Shown piece by piece: positions 31,626-42,673 of a stretch of DNA of 64,000 bases. Both the position numbers and the translations under genes were made by a program. The stretch covers positions 372,001 through 436,000 of the forward strand of contig WHVA01000020.1 of assembly GCA_015179125.1 (NCBI GenBank), read 5' to 3'. Source of the DNA: Gautieria morchelliformis (lineage: Eukaryota > Basidiomycota > Agaricomycetes > Gomphales > Gomphaceae). Numbering within the stretch: position 1 is the stretch's first letter; each line of letters opens with the position of its first letter. The notes below the pieces were generated by a model. That model had not been told where the DNA came from. It was given only the letters and a program-made list of their open reading frames with translations, and did not search any database.

Positions 31626-34069
31626 TCACTCTTCATCCTCTACTTCCTCGTTGTCGAATGCAAATAACAGAGGGCCCTCTATTAAAGCTTTTGATACGGC
31701 ACCATCACTCTGACCACAGTCTGCAGATTTAGTCTTACATCCTCTAGACGTTTCTTCCGGCCCTGTGTGACCCTGGGACACTGCGCGGTGTACATCATGT
31801 TCGCTTGCGGCTATGCCATCCTTGGGACGCACTGCAGGGGTAAGGGCTACTGATGTTCCCTTGCAGACATTGAGACCAAGTGAAGCTACGTCACCCGAAT
31901 TCGTTTTGTTTGTCAAGTCAATTCCGGCGTCGCTCTCAGGGTCTGTAACCGTCATATTGCTTTGATGTAGGTCTTTCGGATCTGCGCTTGCCCTCACAGA
32001 TATATCCACATTGAAACCCCCGACGGGGTCCACAAATCCGGTTGTGGTGGGATCATGCTTGGCCATATGATATTTCAGAAGAGAGTCGCCAGACAATATC
32101 GGGTATGACTGTGCTGTTGAGAATCCATCAGTACCGTCACGATGGTCCAGACTCAGTCTAGTTGGGATGGTGTGTGAAAACTCTCCAAGGCTACCAGCAA
32201 AGGGAAGCTTGTAATCTGAGGTGTCGATAGTCGCGCTTGTAGAGGGCATTTGTGTTGAGACACCTGCTGAACCTGGGACATCATGATCCGAAAGTAAGCG
32301 TGAAGCCCGACTTGTGTAGATGTGAGACTGTTGGCTCTCAGACTGTGTATCATACTCCAGGACCTCCGTAATGGGAAAGCTTGTATCGACGGGAAGAGCT
32401 GGCCCGGTTAAGTCAGAGGACGGAACAAAAAGTTTCATAGGAGACCCCTCGCGCGTTTCTTCATCCGACAAGGGATGATGAGCAGTTCCGGCCCCCCATC
32501 GCTTGGGAGTAATAATAGGTAAGATCGTATCATACTCCATGACCTCCATAATTGGAAAGCTTGTATCGACGGGGAGGGCTGGAACGGTTAATCCAGAGGA
32601 TGGAACGATAGGTTCCATGTGAAAGCCCTTACGCTTCTCTTCTTCCGACACGGAATGACGAGCAGTTTCTCCCCTCCTTCGCTTAGGAGTAACGGGCAAG
32701 TTCGTCCGTCTGTGAGTGAATGGGAACAAAGACGTGTCTGAAGGATAATTTGCCAGCGCAAAATCAGTAGTTGAAATTCTCCCGATTGTTCCATCCACCA
32801 CATCTAAGGCCCGGGATTTCAGAAGGGGGAAAACGTAGAAATCTAATCCAAGTCTCCCAAGTACTTGCGTATTTTCTTGGGGGGCTGTTGCCTGTTGTTG
32901 TCCCTGGAAATTTCCAAATTGGAGATGTTCTGCCATTGTACGCCATTCATTCGACATCTCGATGAGCTCCGCAGCGCCAGGTTCGGACGGCGGGTGGGCG
33001 GAAGCCTCTGAGATATCGGACGTTTCCTGACCATCAAAACTTCCTGCAATGCAATTCCTATCTCCGGAGCTATGTTCGCCTTGACATACGAGGGGGTCAT
33101 CTTCCAGCCACACCATCCTTAGTGAAGAACTGAAAGGCTCCAAGGAGTCCTCATAGGCGTCACACTTCAAGTTTCGGCGTCCTGCAGCGGAAGCATGATC
33201 GTCGCCGGATGTTTCAGAGTATCTCCCAGATGCATGGAAGGAATATATGGTTGGTGTTTCGGCGCAAGGTGCAGACAGGCGGGCAGGGAAAGCCGGTGAA
33301 GGAGAAGGCGGGAAGTCTGTGGAAGATGAGTCGGCCACAACGGGCAAGGGACTGATCCTCTACGGGAAATTACAAATAAAATAAAATCAGGAGAACAATA
33401 CCATGCTGACCCTTCTTTTCTCGATCTGCCTGGGAAGTACATTAGAATCATCCGATACCTTCCGTTTTCCGCCTGAGAGCCGAATAAGGTTTGTTTTATC
33501 GGTAACAACGGCTGTTTCTTCGGGCTGTGTCATTAAACCAGCAAAATCTTTGAACTTGAGTAGACGGTTCTTTTTCAAAAGGAAAGATATGGCTAATGTT
33601 CAAAGACAACTCAAGTCATCTTAGTAACAGCACATATACAGACACTACACACGTTCAAACTTTTCAAGTGCCGTCAGAAGTTTTGAGCGTTTGGATCGGG
33701 ATAGAGTTGATTGAGCGAAGAGGACGGAGCCATGAGATTCGAAATCCTTGGGCGTTGAGGGCTGTGGGATATAGGTCCCGGCGGGAAGCTCCCGCATTTG
33801 ATAGTTACGTCGTGCGTGTGCAAGGTCAATGGCAGCTGCCTTTGGCATCGGTTCCAGAGACTGTGTACCGTTTCTGACAACACCATGAACCATTTGCATT
33901 AGGTTCAATCGTTGTTTTCCAAAGTGGCCTTTCTGAAGTCGGGACGTGACGTCCTTCGTTCGGGCTTTGATCGCATTCCTGATAGCCGCCTCGTTTCCCA
34001 ACAGTCGTATATTGCAGGAATAAAGAATATAAAATACCTCTTTCCACCCATGTAGTTAGCGCCAACCAT
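31626..34069 (-). CDS. Orphan protein with a conserved basic N-terminus and an internal 60-residue repeat (757 aa)
   Basis: Exons at about 34069-34038, 33978-33653, 33592-33411 and 33359-31626 join in phase. The N-terminus MVGANYMGGKRNAIKARTKD-VTSRLQKGHFGKQRL looks conserved and basic. The next exons give FLLKKNRLLKFKDFAGLMTQ. The last, long exon is Ser/Thr/Pro-rich and probably disordered. It contains two copies of a unit with PKRxGxGTAHHxLSDEExREGS...PALPVDTSFPI.EV.EYDT, arising from a 180-bp tandem duplication near 32340-32700. I do not recognise the family. The pattern of a conserved N-terminus followed by a variable tail suggests a chromatin or cell-cycle scaffold, but this is a guess. 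Confidence 0.75.
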
Positions 34070-34163
34070 TTCGTTGATGGTGAAATTAGAGCGGAGTACG
34101 AAACAAACTCCGATTCGTGATGAAATGTACGGTAAAAGATTATATTGTGACACTATAGGCATT

Positions 34164-36925
34164 CTAATCGCTGCCTCGCTTCACAGTATACATCTTCATT
34201 GCCGTCTGAACACAATAATGTGGTCATTAGTAGCAGGCAGCCGTTTTATCAGTCTGACACACCTCATAATATTCTTCGAACTCTTTCAGGTCATCATCCT
34301 CCGGAATCTTTAACTTGCGAACTTTGGCGAGATGGTTGGCATCGCTAAGCATATTTTTGAAGTATCGTGCCTATGACCAACTAAGAATATAGTCTTCGCG
34401 CATATAACTACGACAATCTGCCGCGCACCTCGTGTTTTTCAATCAACGACCAGGCATCGCCGACCCTTCCAGCGCGGGCCGTTCGTCCAACGCGGTGCAC
34501 ATACTTGCGCATGTCAACTGGCGCATCATAACTCACCACGTGAGATACGTGACTGATATCGATACCGCGTGAGATCAAATCTGAGCATACCAGTCTAGTC
34601 ACAAGTGTCGAGAACGACAGGTAAGGCAAGTGAGGGGCTTGAAGCAGGATAGACTATAGACTATATCTACCCACATGTCGATCTCCTGCGACTTGAACTT
34701 CTCCAAGATCGATCTTCTCTCGGCCGAGCTCAAGTCGCTCGAGTAAGCATGTGCTACAGGGCGACCCGAACCGCTTCCTTTGGCGTTTTCGAAACATTCG
34801 AAGAGCCTCACAAGTCTATTTGTCGACTCGGCGGATTTTGTAAAAACCAAGGCACTTCTGACCCCATGTTTATGAACCATATAGAAGAGGATAAGCGGCT
34901 TCTGATACGTAGAACAGACAATCATATGTTCCTAGTACCCGCAAATTATTACAATCTAGAATGTTATTGACAATGCATATGACAGCACGCACGTTAAGTG
35001 TCGCTGGGAAAACAAATGTCTCCGCCGCCATAAGATGATCACTTTCCTGGTCGTCGCGAGTAGTGTCTTTAACGACGAAGTATTTGGCGTCTCTGAGGTC
35101 GAGAGCGGAGATCTTGGCGGGATCTCTGGTCAGCGTCGCAGAGAAAAGAAGCTTCTGGCAAGACGATTCTCTGTTCTCATCAACGTGCGAGCGCGAGGGG
35201 GGGATGGAAGCCATGCTGGTGAAAGTGCGTCATGCAGCGGCAATGTGCTATAAAGATTAGTATTTGTGATCTCGTTGGCGACAGAAGAAGAAGAAGGTTG
35301 TGATAAGGAGGACGGGGGACGGATAGCTGCAAGGACCTGTGCAAGCCAATCTTGAAACGATTGGGTGAGGAGACGATCCGCCTCGTCTATTACCTGCGTG
35401 CGGACTTAACGATCAATCACGCGCTTCCTTCCTGGCAAAACAAGAATGGACAAGACCGTAGTTTCAGGGAGCGACTTACCAGAAACCTAAGGTGCTGCAA
35501 ACTGAAGTTCATAGTGCCTTTTATATGATCTATGAGACGTCCAGGTGTACAAATGAGAATATCAACTTTGCTCGACCCGCCCTGTAAGCTGGTTAAAGTT
35601 AACGAATGTCAGTGTATTTCAGGTGACGGTAAACGCATGGCATGACGTGCTGAACGACCCCATGCTGGGCGATGTGGGTCAGATCAGAATAAACGTACGG
35701 GACGGTCAGTTCCTCGATTAACTGCGCTTGTTCGTGGGTAAACGAGTGTTGGCCAGTTGCTACTGCAATCTGCCACCATATTTTAAGGAACCGTGTGAAT
35801 GTAACTATGACCATGAGCAAATACGTACTTTGAGTCCCCGTCCTTTGCAAAGCGCCTCAAAGGTCTCGCGGACCTGGGTGACAAGATCCCGAGTGGGAAG
35901 AACTACCAGAGCCCGAAGGCGGGTTACAATGCGGGTTGACAGTAGCTGCAGAGTGTGTACGAGACAAATCATGAGCTCAGCACTTGATAACATACCTCAA
36001 GAATAGGTATGACATATGCGAGTGTTTTTCCACTCCCCGTTGGAGCAGAAACACACACGTCACGAGTGGCGTTATATGGCGTGTACAGGGCACGCTGGTA
36101 AGGCGAGGAGGGAAGTAGGAATGGGATGAGAGCAGACTGCACTGGTGGCCCATAATTCAATAAAATCAAAGACTCTGCTGAGCAGTCGACTATTCGCTTA
36201 ACAGAGTATATCCTACCTGCAAAAAAATCTGTTATCCCCAGTTCTTTTAAGCGCTTTTGTGTCTTTGGGCTAAGCCCAAGGTTTGACGAAGCACCCAACC
36301 TATTAGTGTCGGAACTGTCTATCGATATGGTGCGCGCAAGATCTATAGTCTCCGCATCTATTAGTCCAGGATCCAGCCCCTGCAGTGCTAATGCTTTTTG
36401 TGACGTTACGGCCGGGGTTGATGGCATAGGGAAAGCAGTCAGGGGGACCATAGCGGGGGTTTGACGGCCTAGTAGTATATCATCAACAACCGGTACCTTG
36501 CCACTTGGGGACGCTTCCCGACTGGCAGACAAAGCCGGTACGACAAGGGATCCAACATCTTGAGTCTCGTCCACTACCTTCCGTCTCTTGCGCGGTCTCT
36601 CAGCGCGGGCATCGACGAGCATTGACGGCAGCGGTACAGGTGGCATCAAAGAGTCGTTCCCAAATGTTTCAGCATCAGAAGATTCCACATCTGAGTGATC
36701 TTCGTCCTTGTAATCAGAATTCTGCTCTCCTTGGGATTTCTCTATCTTGAGTTTATTCTTAATATTAGTAGGCAAGGCCTGGGTAGCCTTCTTTTTCTTT
36801 CTTCTGTCCCGTTTCACTTTCAAGTAACGTTGCTTCGCCTTAGTTTTTGTCTGTTGAAGTCATGGTAAGATGCGTGCGCTCCCTAGCGAAGGGACAATTA
36901 CCTTATCCGGCTGGTTTGGGACCAT
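34164..36925 (-). CDS. DBP6/DDX51-type DEAD-box RNA helicase, 60S ribosome biogenesis
   Basis: Ten exons from 36925 to 34164; about 716 residues if one missing base near 35200 is assumed. After a basic/acidic N-terminal extension with RPRKRRK come the helicase motifs: GITDFF and Q-motif region, APTGSGKTLAYVIPILE (motif I), VVLPTRDLVTQV (Ia), ICTPGRLIDH (Ib), VIDEADRLL (II), FSATLTRDP (III), ALVFTKSAESTNRL (IV), VCSDLISRGIDI (V) and VHRVGRTARAG (VI). The order and spacing match Dbp6, which acts in early pre-60S assembly in the nucleolus. The first coding exon is 24 nt. In the exon at 35393-34993 the frames before (HDALSPAWLPSPP) and after (SHVDENRESSCQKLLFSATL) disagree by one base across a run of seven G (35197-35203). 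Confidence 0.9.
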
Positions 36926-37351
36926 GGTTTGAACTGGAGGGGCCGATACCGGCAGACCCCTTCTTGGGCAGACGTTAAGTGACGGGAGTCGGGACCGAAA
37001 GCCGGCCTTTTGCAGAATCTAGCCAGTTTTGGTTCGACGTCCAGTTGTGACCAATTCGTGACTCCGACAAGGCTTCATTAGGCGCTCGTGACAGCGATTA
37101 TTCGTTTTAATAACTCTATCCTTGCCACGAATTTGTGCTGACGGAAATAATTTTTGTCTCAGAACAACCTGTAATAAATCATCGCAGTAGTTGGTGGACC
37201 AGCGGATGTGGTGGCCGGAAATCTGGGTTCTAGCTGAGATTCAAAGGAACCAAACGAACAAATATACACAAAGCTGAGATTGCTCCTGCGGACCCCTTCC
37301 ACCTCTCCCAACGCGGTTATCACTGGAGCGCTGGGCGTGTAGTAACAAATA
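36926..37351. promoter_or_regulatory. Divergent promoter region of DBP6 and the Myb-like gene
   Basis: 426 bp between two diverging start codons, with no open frame of note. Contains AT-rich stretches near 37100-37180 and aatatacacaaa just upstream of the plus-strand gene, but no motif I can assign with confidence. Confidence 0.4.
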
Positions 37352-39595
37352 ATGACAACCCCGAGTTCATCATCCCTCTCGCATGCTTTGAATCCGCCGA
37401 CCGCAGCTCAGAAACCCCAGCCAGAGCTCCCCCGCCTCCAGCTAGCACCTCCTGAACATCAGAAACATATTCAGTCGCAGGCAAGACAACAGCAAGAGAG
37501 CACGCAGCAAACACCCTCTATTTCACCGGCCCAGCGCCGGCCAGATGAACGCGCCGCGTCTCAGTCTTCGTCACGTGAGGATTCACCCGCTACTGGAGTC
37601 GAAAAGTGCGTGGTTGCGCTGTGATATACTGGGGTGATCAAGAAGCCAAGGCTGATCTCATCGTAAGCACTCAAACTGTGTCCGGTGACAAGCGCAAATC
37701 TGCTGCTTCCAATAACACAAGTTCGAAGAAACGTAGAACGGACCCAGTCGCCGAAGAGGGGGCTCGCGATGTGCCCCTGCAGTATGGCTTAGGGACGCAC
37801 TATCCTTACGCGTATGCGTACCCAGGCGCGCCCCCGCCCCCGGCCCCGCCCCCACCTCCACCTACCTTTCATCCATCAGCCCCTCAAGCTCCCAATGCAG
37901 AGATGAGTTTCAACGAGTTTCAGTGGCGTCTCTTGAATCTGTGTGGTGAATTCTACGAGGCTGCGACTGAGTTGGTTGTATGTGGCCACTGTTGTATTTG
38001 CTCATCACATCGTTGACTGTTGGTGTAGCGATCGACACCCCATCTTGTATTGTCGCAAGCATTTCAACTCCTGAACCGTGGAACAGGCTTAGATCCAATC
38101 AGTGTCCTTAACGATGCTCGACGAACCTGTGATATGCTGGTGAGTGACTTGCACTAACTTGCGTTATCGGGGTTGTAAGACGTGTGGTCGGCCGCTTAGC
38201 TTGCCAATCCGCAAGCCCTCGCTACCGCCCCTCCTTTGCCGACGACGATTCCCTTGCCTATTTTCAATTCTCTTGCACATCTCAACTCCCGGGCGAGTGT
38301 CTCTACGGCACCCACAGCAGCCGTTCCCCCACCCTCCTATTATCCCCAGGCCCAGCAGGACCAGGACGCCTCGACACAGGGTGATAAAGGGAGTCAAAAA
38401 GGGAAAGAGAAGGAGCGACTATCGAGTAATGTTCAAGGCACGTGGAAAGATCACGAGGTACAGAAGCTCAGAATGTTGGCCGAAAAATACCGCGCGCGCG
38501 ACAAGTCAGCGGTGGCCCAAGAGGAGGAGGAGGAGGAGGAAGATATAGACGATGGCGAGGGCAGCATGCAGCCGTCAACGAAAACCAAGGAACTGGGCGA
38601 CATTGATTGGGATAAGGTCGTTGCCGAGTTTGGTGACGAACGATCCAGGTATGTATAAAATTTTTCTATGGCGACTCAATATCTGAACCCTCGTCTTAAG
38701 GCATCAAGTGCTGATTAAAGCTACGTATTTGGGGCTAAAGTCGTCGTCTACATTGCCAGGCAAGAAACCGAAAAAGAAGAAGCAACCAATTACCTCAACC
38801 GAACCACCCCCGCCGACATTCTCTAGTGCTAGCGTTAAATCCATTCCCGCCGGGTACCCTAATTCGCAACTCGCCACAACCCATTCACCCTCTGCTTCTC
38901 CTGAAGGACACACTGCAAGCCCCACTAGTGCGGTAGTCCCTCCACCACCCCAGGCCGTCCCTCAATCTAGCACTGCGAGCCCGTCCACTGACTCACGCAG
39001 ACAACCTGCTCCTCTCCCACTCGCTCCTCAACACCAGCATACCCCTGCTCACGCTCACGCTCCTGCACAATACCCTCAAACTGGGTGGTATCCTCACCCC
39101 CAAAGTCCGTACTACGCCTATCACCAACCCATGTACTATTCTGCACATCCACCAAATTATGGAATACAGAATTACCTGCACACCCCTCAGCCGGGTTACT
39201 ACGGTCAATCATACGGCCCACCACTGGGGATGGAACAGCAGGTTGAAAAGCCGGCTCTAGTGAAAGGGAGGCGAAAAGAGACCAGAAAAAAACATAGGCC
39301 GGATTCTGAGAGCACGGCCAGCTCGACACCTATCCCTCCACCGTCTTTACCTCCAAGAGCTGCTCCTGCTGATGCTTCATCAGCGAGACCACCCACTACA
39401 GTCCGAGGCCCGTTATCTACTAACACCCATGGTAGTGCAGGTTCCACACCAGTAATATCTCCAGTTGTTCCGCCCGCAAGCACAGGCGCTGCTCCAACAA
39501 GCTCAAGCGGTGTGCTTCGACGCGGACCGAATAATAGCCTCTTCACATACACCCCCTTACCGCACGGTGGTGCATCAGCGGACCAGAATAAGTGA
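37352..39595 (+). CDS. Myb/SANT-like nuclear protein with long Pro-rich tail (672 aa)
   Basis: Five exons (37352-37605, 37668-37977, 38029-38139, 38200-38648, 38701-39595) join in phase. The N-terminus is Pro/Gln-rich with a basic cluster (SGDKRKSAASNNTSSKKRR), followed by a poly-Pro tract. A helical segment, FNEFQWRLLNLCGEFYEAAT, precedes the Myb-like core GTWKDHEVQKLRMLAEKYRA ... IDWDKVVAEFGDERSRHQVL ... IKATYLGLK. The spaced Trp residues and the RxRHQVLIKATxLGLK ending match a fungal family of Myb-like proteins of unknown role. An acidic run of Glu separates the two halves of the domain. The C-terminal half is Pro/Tyr/Gln-rich and probably disordered. Likely a transcription regulator; no target can be inferred. 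Confidence 0.78.
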
Positions 39596-40255
39596 ACATA
39601 GGATCATCTACGTAATCGATCAGTATGCGACCATTGTCTTCCTTCAGCATGGACGCGATTAACATTACAGAACCGAAGGAGTTGTTGTCCTAACCCCAGT
39701 TTGTATACACTATCGTGCTATATTGTTTGATCAGCCATCGTCGTTTGTAACTCTAAGTGTCTTTTCACTGTCCAGCATATTGTAACAGTACATCCGCTTT
39801 CAACTCATAATAGAACTTCAAGACTATGATACGGTGCTTAAGCAGGTCGTCGCCTATTTGGTACGGCAGTGGCACTAGTACTGCGCGCGAGACGATATAG
39901 TACCTCGCAATCGCCTCGAGGCAAAATCGCGGTGGCACGAGTCCCTGGCATGTCGTATTATTCACGGAGGGATCCAAAGCTCGGTCCACAGGAGCCTGCC
40001 ATTTATGGTCTCTGCGTCAGTGCCCTCGGGAGTGCATTTGAGCATCCAGTGAGTTTAGAGGCGCCAAGAGCATAACCAAGTTATGATGCCCTGTATAATA
40101 CCTGGAAGTACGGACACTGTACGTGGGTAGATGAAAGACGAATGAAACTTCTGTAACAACAACCAGGGGAAATGCCAACGCAAGCACCGACCACGTCTTT
40201 CATAGTCCAAGAGGAGAGCGAGGGCGTCTATTGATATGTACCACAGCGATGAGGG
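39596..40255. other. Convergent 3' spacer, nothing identified
   Basis: 660 bp between the ends of the Myb-like gene and the minus-strand gene at 40256. Short frames on both strands have no recognisable features. Probably untranslated 3' sequence. Confidence 0.4.
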
Positions 40256-41153
40256 TCACGAAATGATACCATCAAGTTCGTTGCCCTGGACTCGAATCTC
40301 AACGACTTCGACTTCGTAGCTGTCATTGAGCTCGCTCGCAGGAACGGAGACCGATATCGGCGTATTGGCGGTGAATCCAGAGGACGGTGGAGAAGTGGAG
40401 GCAACATCTAAAGGTCTCGCGAATTAAGCATAAAGGGAACAGCAGTGAGACGAGCAATACAAACAGCGGTCTTTGATATACGACGGAACGAAGAGGTCCT
40501 ACAAGCAAGTGTGATCATGTCAACGCTGACCCATGAAAGTAACAGGGTCGCCGGACCTGGTTCCATACGAAACCTTCAGACTTCTTGATGGTAAGAATGG
40601 GACGATATGTGAAGGGGGTTTCGTGGTGCTTTCGCTTGCGATGGCGTTTCTTGGCGCTCTTCTCGACTGGCAGCGTCTCGAGCTCGGGCTCAACAGCACG
40701 TTGCTTGCCCTTGTCTTGCCTCTTCAGCCGTTGATCGCAATCATCATCGTTGCACTGTTCGCCTGCGCTACCACAAGCGTTCTCTGCCCCAGGATCACCC
40801 TGCCCAAGGCCCTCAACTCGAGCCCCGTCAAGCTCCATCCCTGCACCACGTAGTGGCTCAGGTTGTCCGACCTGCATCTCCATCTCCATGTCGCCGCTAG
40901 GAGGTCCGGAGCGCAGGTGTCTATCCTTCACATACTCGTCCTCAGCCTCGCTGTCGCTCCCACTCTGTGTATCTGTGTCTGTCTGTACATCGGAGTCACA
41001 TTCGTCCGAATCACTTGCCGGTGGCGGGATCTGTTCATAGCAGGCCCACGTGGGTGGCGACGGTGCGCGTCCTAGGGTACGACGTCGGAAGAACGGTGGG
41101 AATGAGGCTGGTGCGGAAGAAGATACCAGGTTTGCGGTTGAAAGGCTGTTCAT
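40256..41153 (-). CDS. Acidic/basic protein, function unknown
   Basis: Three exons. The first runs from 41153 (MNSLSTANLVSSSAPASFPP) to NQ at about 40559. The second starts after a cttgtag acceptor (DLFVPSYIKDR, about 40500-40458) and uses a gtttgt donor. The third starts after a ctttag acceptor and gives VASTSPPSSGFTANTPISVS and ELNDSYEVEVVEIRVQGNEL before the stop at 40256. The middle is an acidic Asp/Ser/Glu run followed by a basic cluster (KKRHRKRKHHE). I do not know the family. The alternative start at 41243 (MKCDCGRL) would make its ATG overlap the ATG of THG1 in a shared CATG; the internal Met is the more natural N-terminus. Confidence 0.62.
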
Positions 41154-41241
41154 GCTGTTCTTTGGGATGAGTGCGAGGAGACCTGGGTTAGGTCGGACTT
41201 TGAATCCACTCCAATTAACCAAGCGCCCGCAGTCACACTTC

Positions 41242-42399
41242 ATGGCAGGCTCCAAGTTCGCGTATGTGAAGACATTTGAGCTGCCTGATAACCTCCTTCC
41301 AAACACCTTTCTCATTGTACGGCTCGATGGACACGCTTTTCATCGGTGAGACGCGTCTCGGAGGCATGGGCACCGGTGCACTGAACGACGCGTTCGACAA
41401 GATTTTCAGACACACATGGATTCGTGAAGCCCAACGACGAGCGGGCGCTGCAACTAATGGATCATTCAGCTCGAATGGTGATGGAAGAATATAAGGATGT
41501 TGTTCTTGCTTTTGGCGAGAGCGACGAGTTCAGGTGTGTAAACGACAAGTTGAAGTCGGGTTCACGCAGCTACCTACACTGTCATTGGCGCTAGTTTCTT
41601 ACTTAGGAAGTCCTGTACACTGTACAATAGGCGTTCCAGCAAGATTATTACAACCCTCACCTCTTTGTTTACGGCATCCTACGTGATGCTCTGGCCCCGC
41701 TACTTCCCATCTACGCCACTTCATTATGCCCCCAGCTTCGATGGCCGTTTAGTAATGTACCCTGGAGAGAAAGAAGTAAAGGATTACTTCGCATGGCGCC
41801 AGGTCGACAGTAAGCGCGTTTTCTCTAATTGCATGTGCGAAAGTTTTAAGCGTCGGTTTGCTTGAAGCACATATCAATAACTTGTACAACACCGTTTTTT
41901 GGGCACTGGTGCAGGATAAAGGCCAGACAGCTGCTCAGGCTCATGAAAGCCTACGAGTACGATTTGTCGTTACTTGTATTCATATGTTCAAATCAACGTG
42001 TTTGCGCAGGGGACCGTTTCCAGCACGAAGCATGAATTGCTCTTCAATGCGTTTGGAATCAATTACAATGACCTCCCTGCGCGGTTTCGAAAAGGCAGTG
42101 TCCTTGTGCATGTTGAGGTATATGCCGCTTAACTGTATTTTTGCGGATCAGGCTTGATCTGACGTTCCGAGGACTTTGTTGCACCTCGTAAGATGCCATC
42201 ACCAGTAATCGTGGAGGTGTTGGAAGCTGAAGGCATGCCCCCGACGGCGGGGTCTACGGATGAAGCTGTACCTCAGTCGAGTCTGAGTGTCGTCAGCAAG
42301 CATTCCAAGAAAACGAGAGTCACTTACGAGATATCAACCCTGCACTGTGACATCATCAAGGACGATTTTTGGTCAGAGCATCCCAAGATTCTGACCTAA
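41242..42399 (+). CDS. tRNA-His guanylyltransferase THG1
   Basis: Six exons (41242-41345, 41402-41533, 41595-41809, 41868-41956, 42010-42117, 42172-42399) join in phase to 291 residues. The family signatures are clear: MAGSKFAYVKTFE at the N-terminus, IVRLDGHAFHRFSDTHGF with the first metal-binding Asp, LAFGESDEFSFLLRK with the second metal-binding Asp, [29 protein letters not shown], and TKHELLFNAFGINYNDLPAR. THG1 adds the G-1 nucleotide to the 5' end of tRNA-His by reverse (3'-5') polymerisation, required for histidyl-tRNA synthetase recognition. It is essential in yeast. The start is fixed by the conserved N-terminus. Confidence 0.95.
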
Positions 42400-42673
42400 T
42401 GAAAATATATTAGAATTTGCGGGTAATTGTGTCAGTCCCCCAGCCAGCCTCTGTGAATCGGATTTGATCTTTTAACAAACTAGCGCAAAGTTTGGTATCA
42501 AAGAATAACCTTGTCTCTCCCGATGGAGATCCTGTCACCGGGACGTACTCCAGAATCAGATGACCCATCTCAGTCAGTTAACGAAAGTTGGATAAGACTC
42601 GGATACATAGGTTCATTTATCGAACATGCCGAGCAAAATAGACAATCACGCAAATCCGGCAAACCGATCTATA

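Noticed and set aside
37830..37865. C-rich tract as a G-quadruplex or regulatory element
   Set aside because: It encodes a poly-Pro run in the middle of the Myb-like gene and needs no other explanation.
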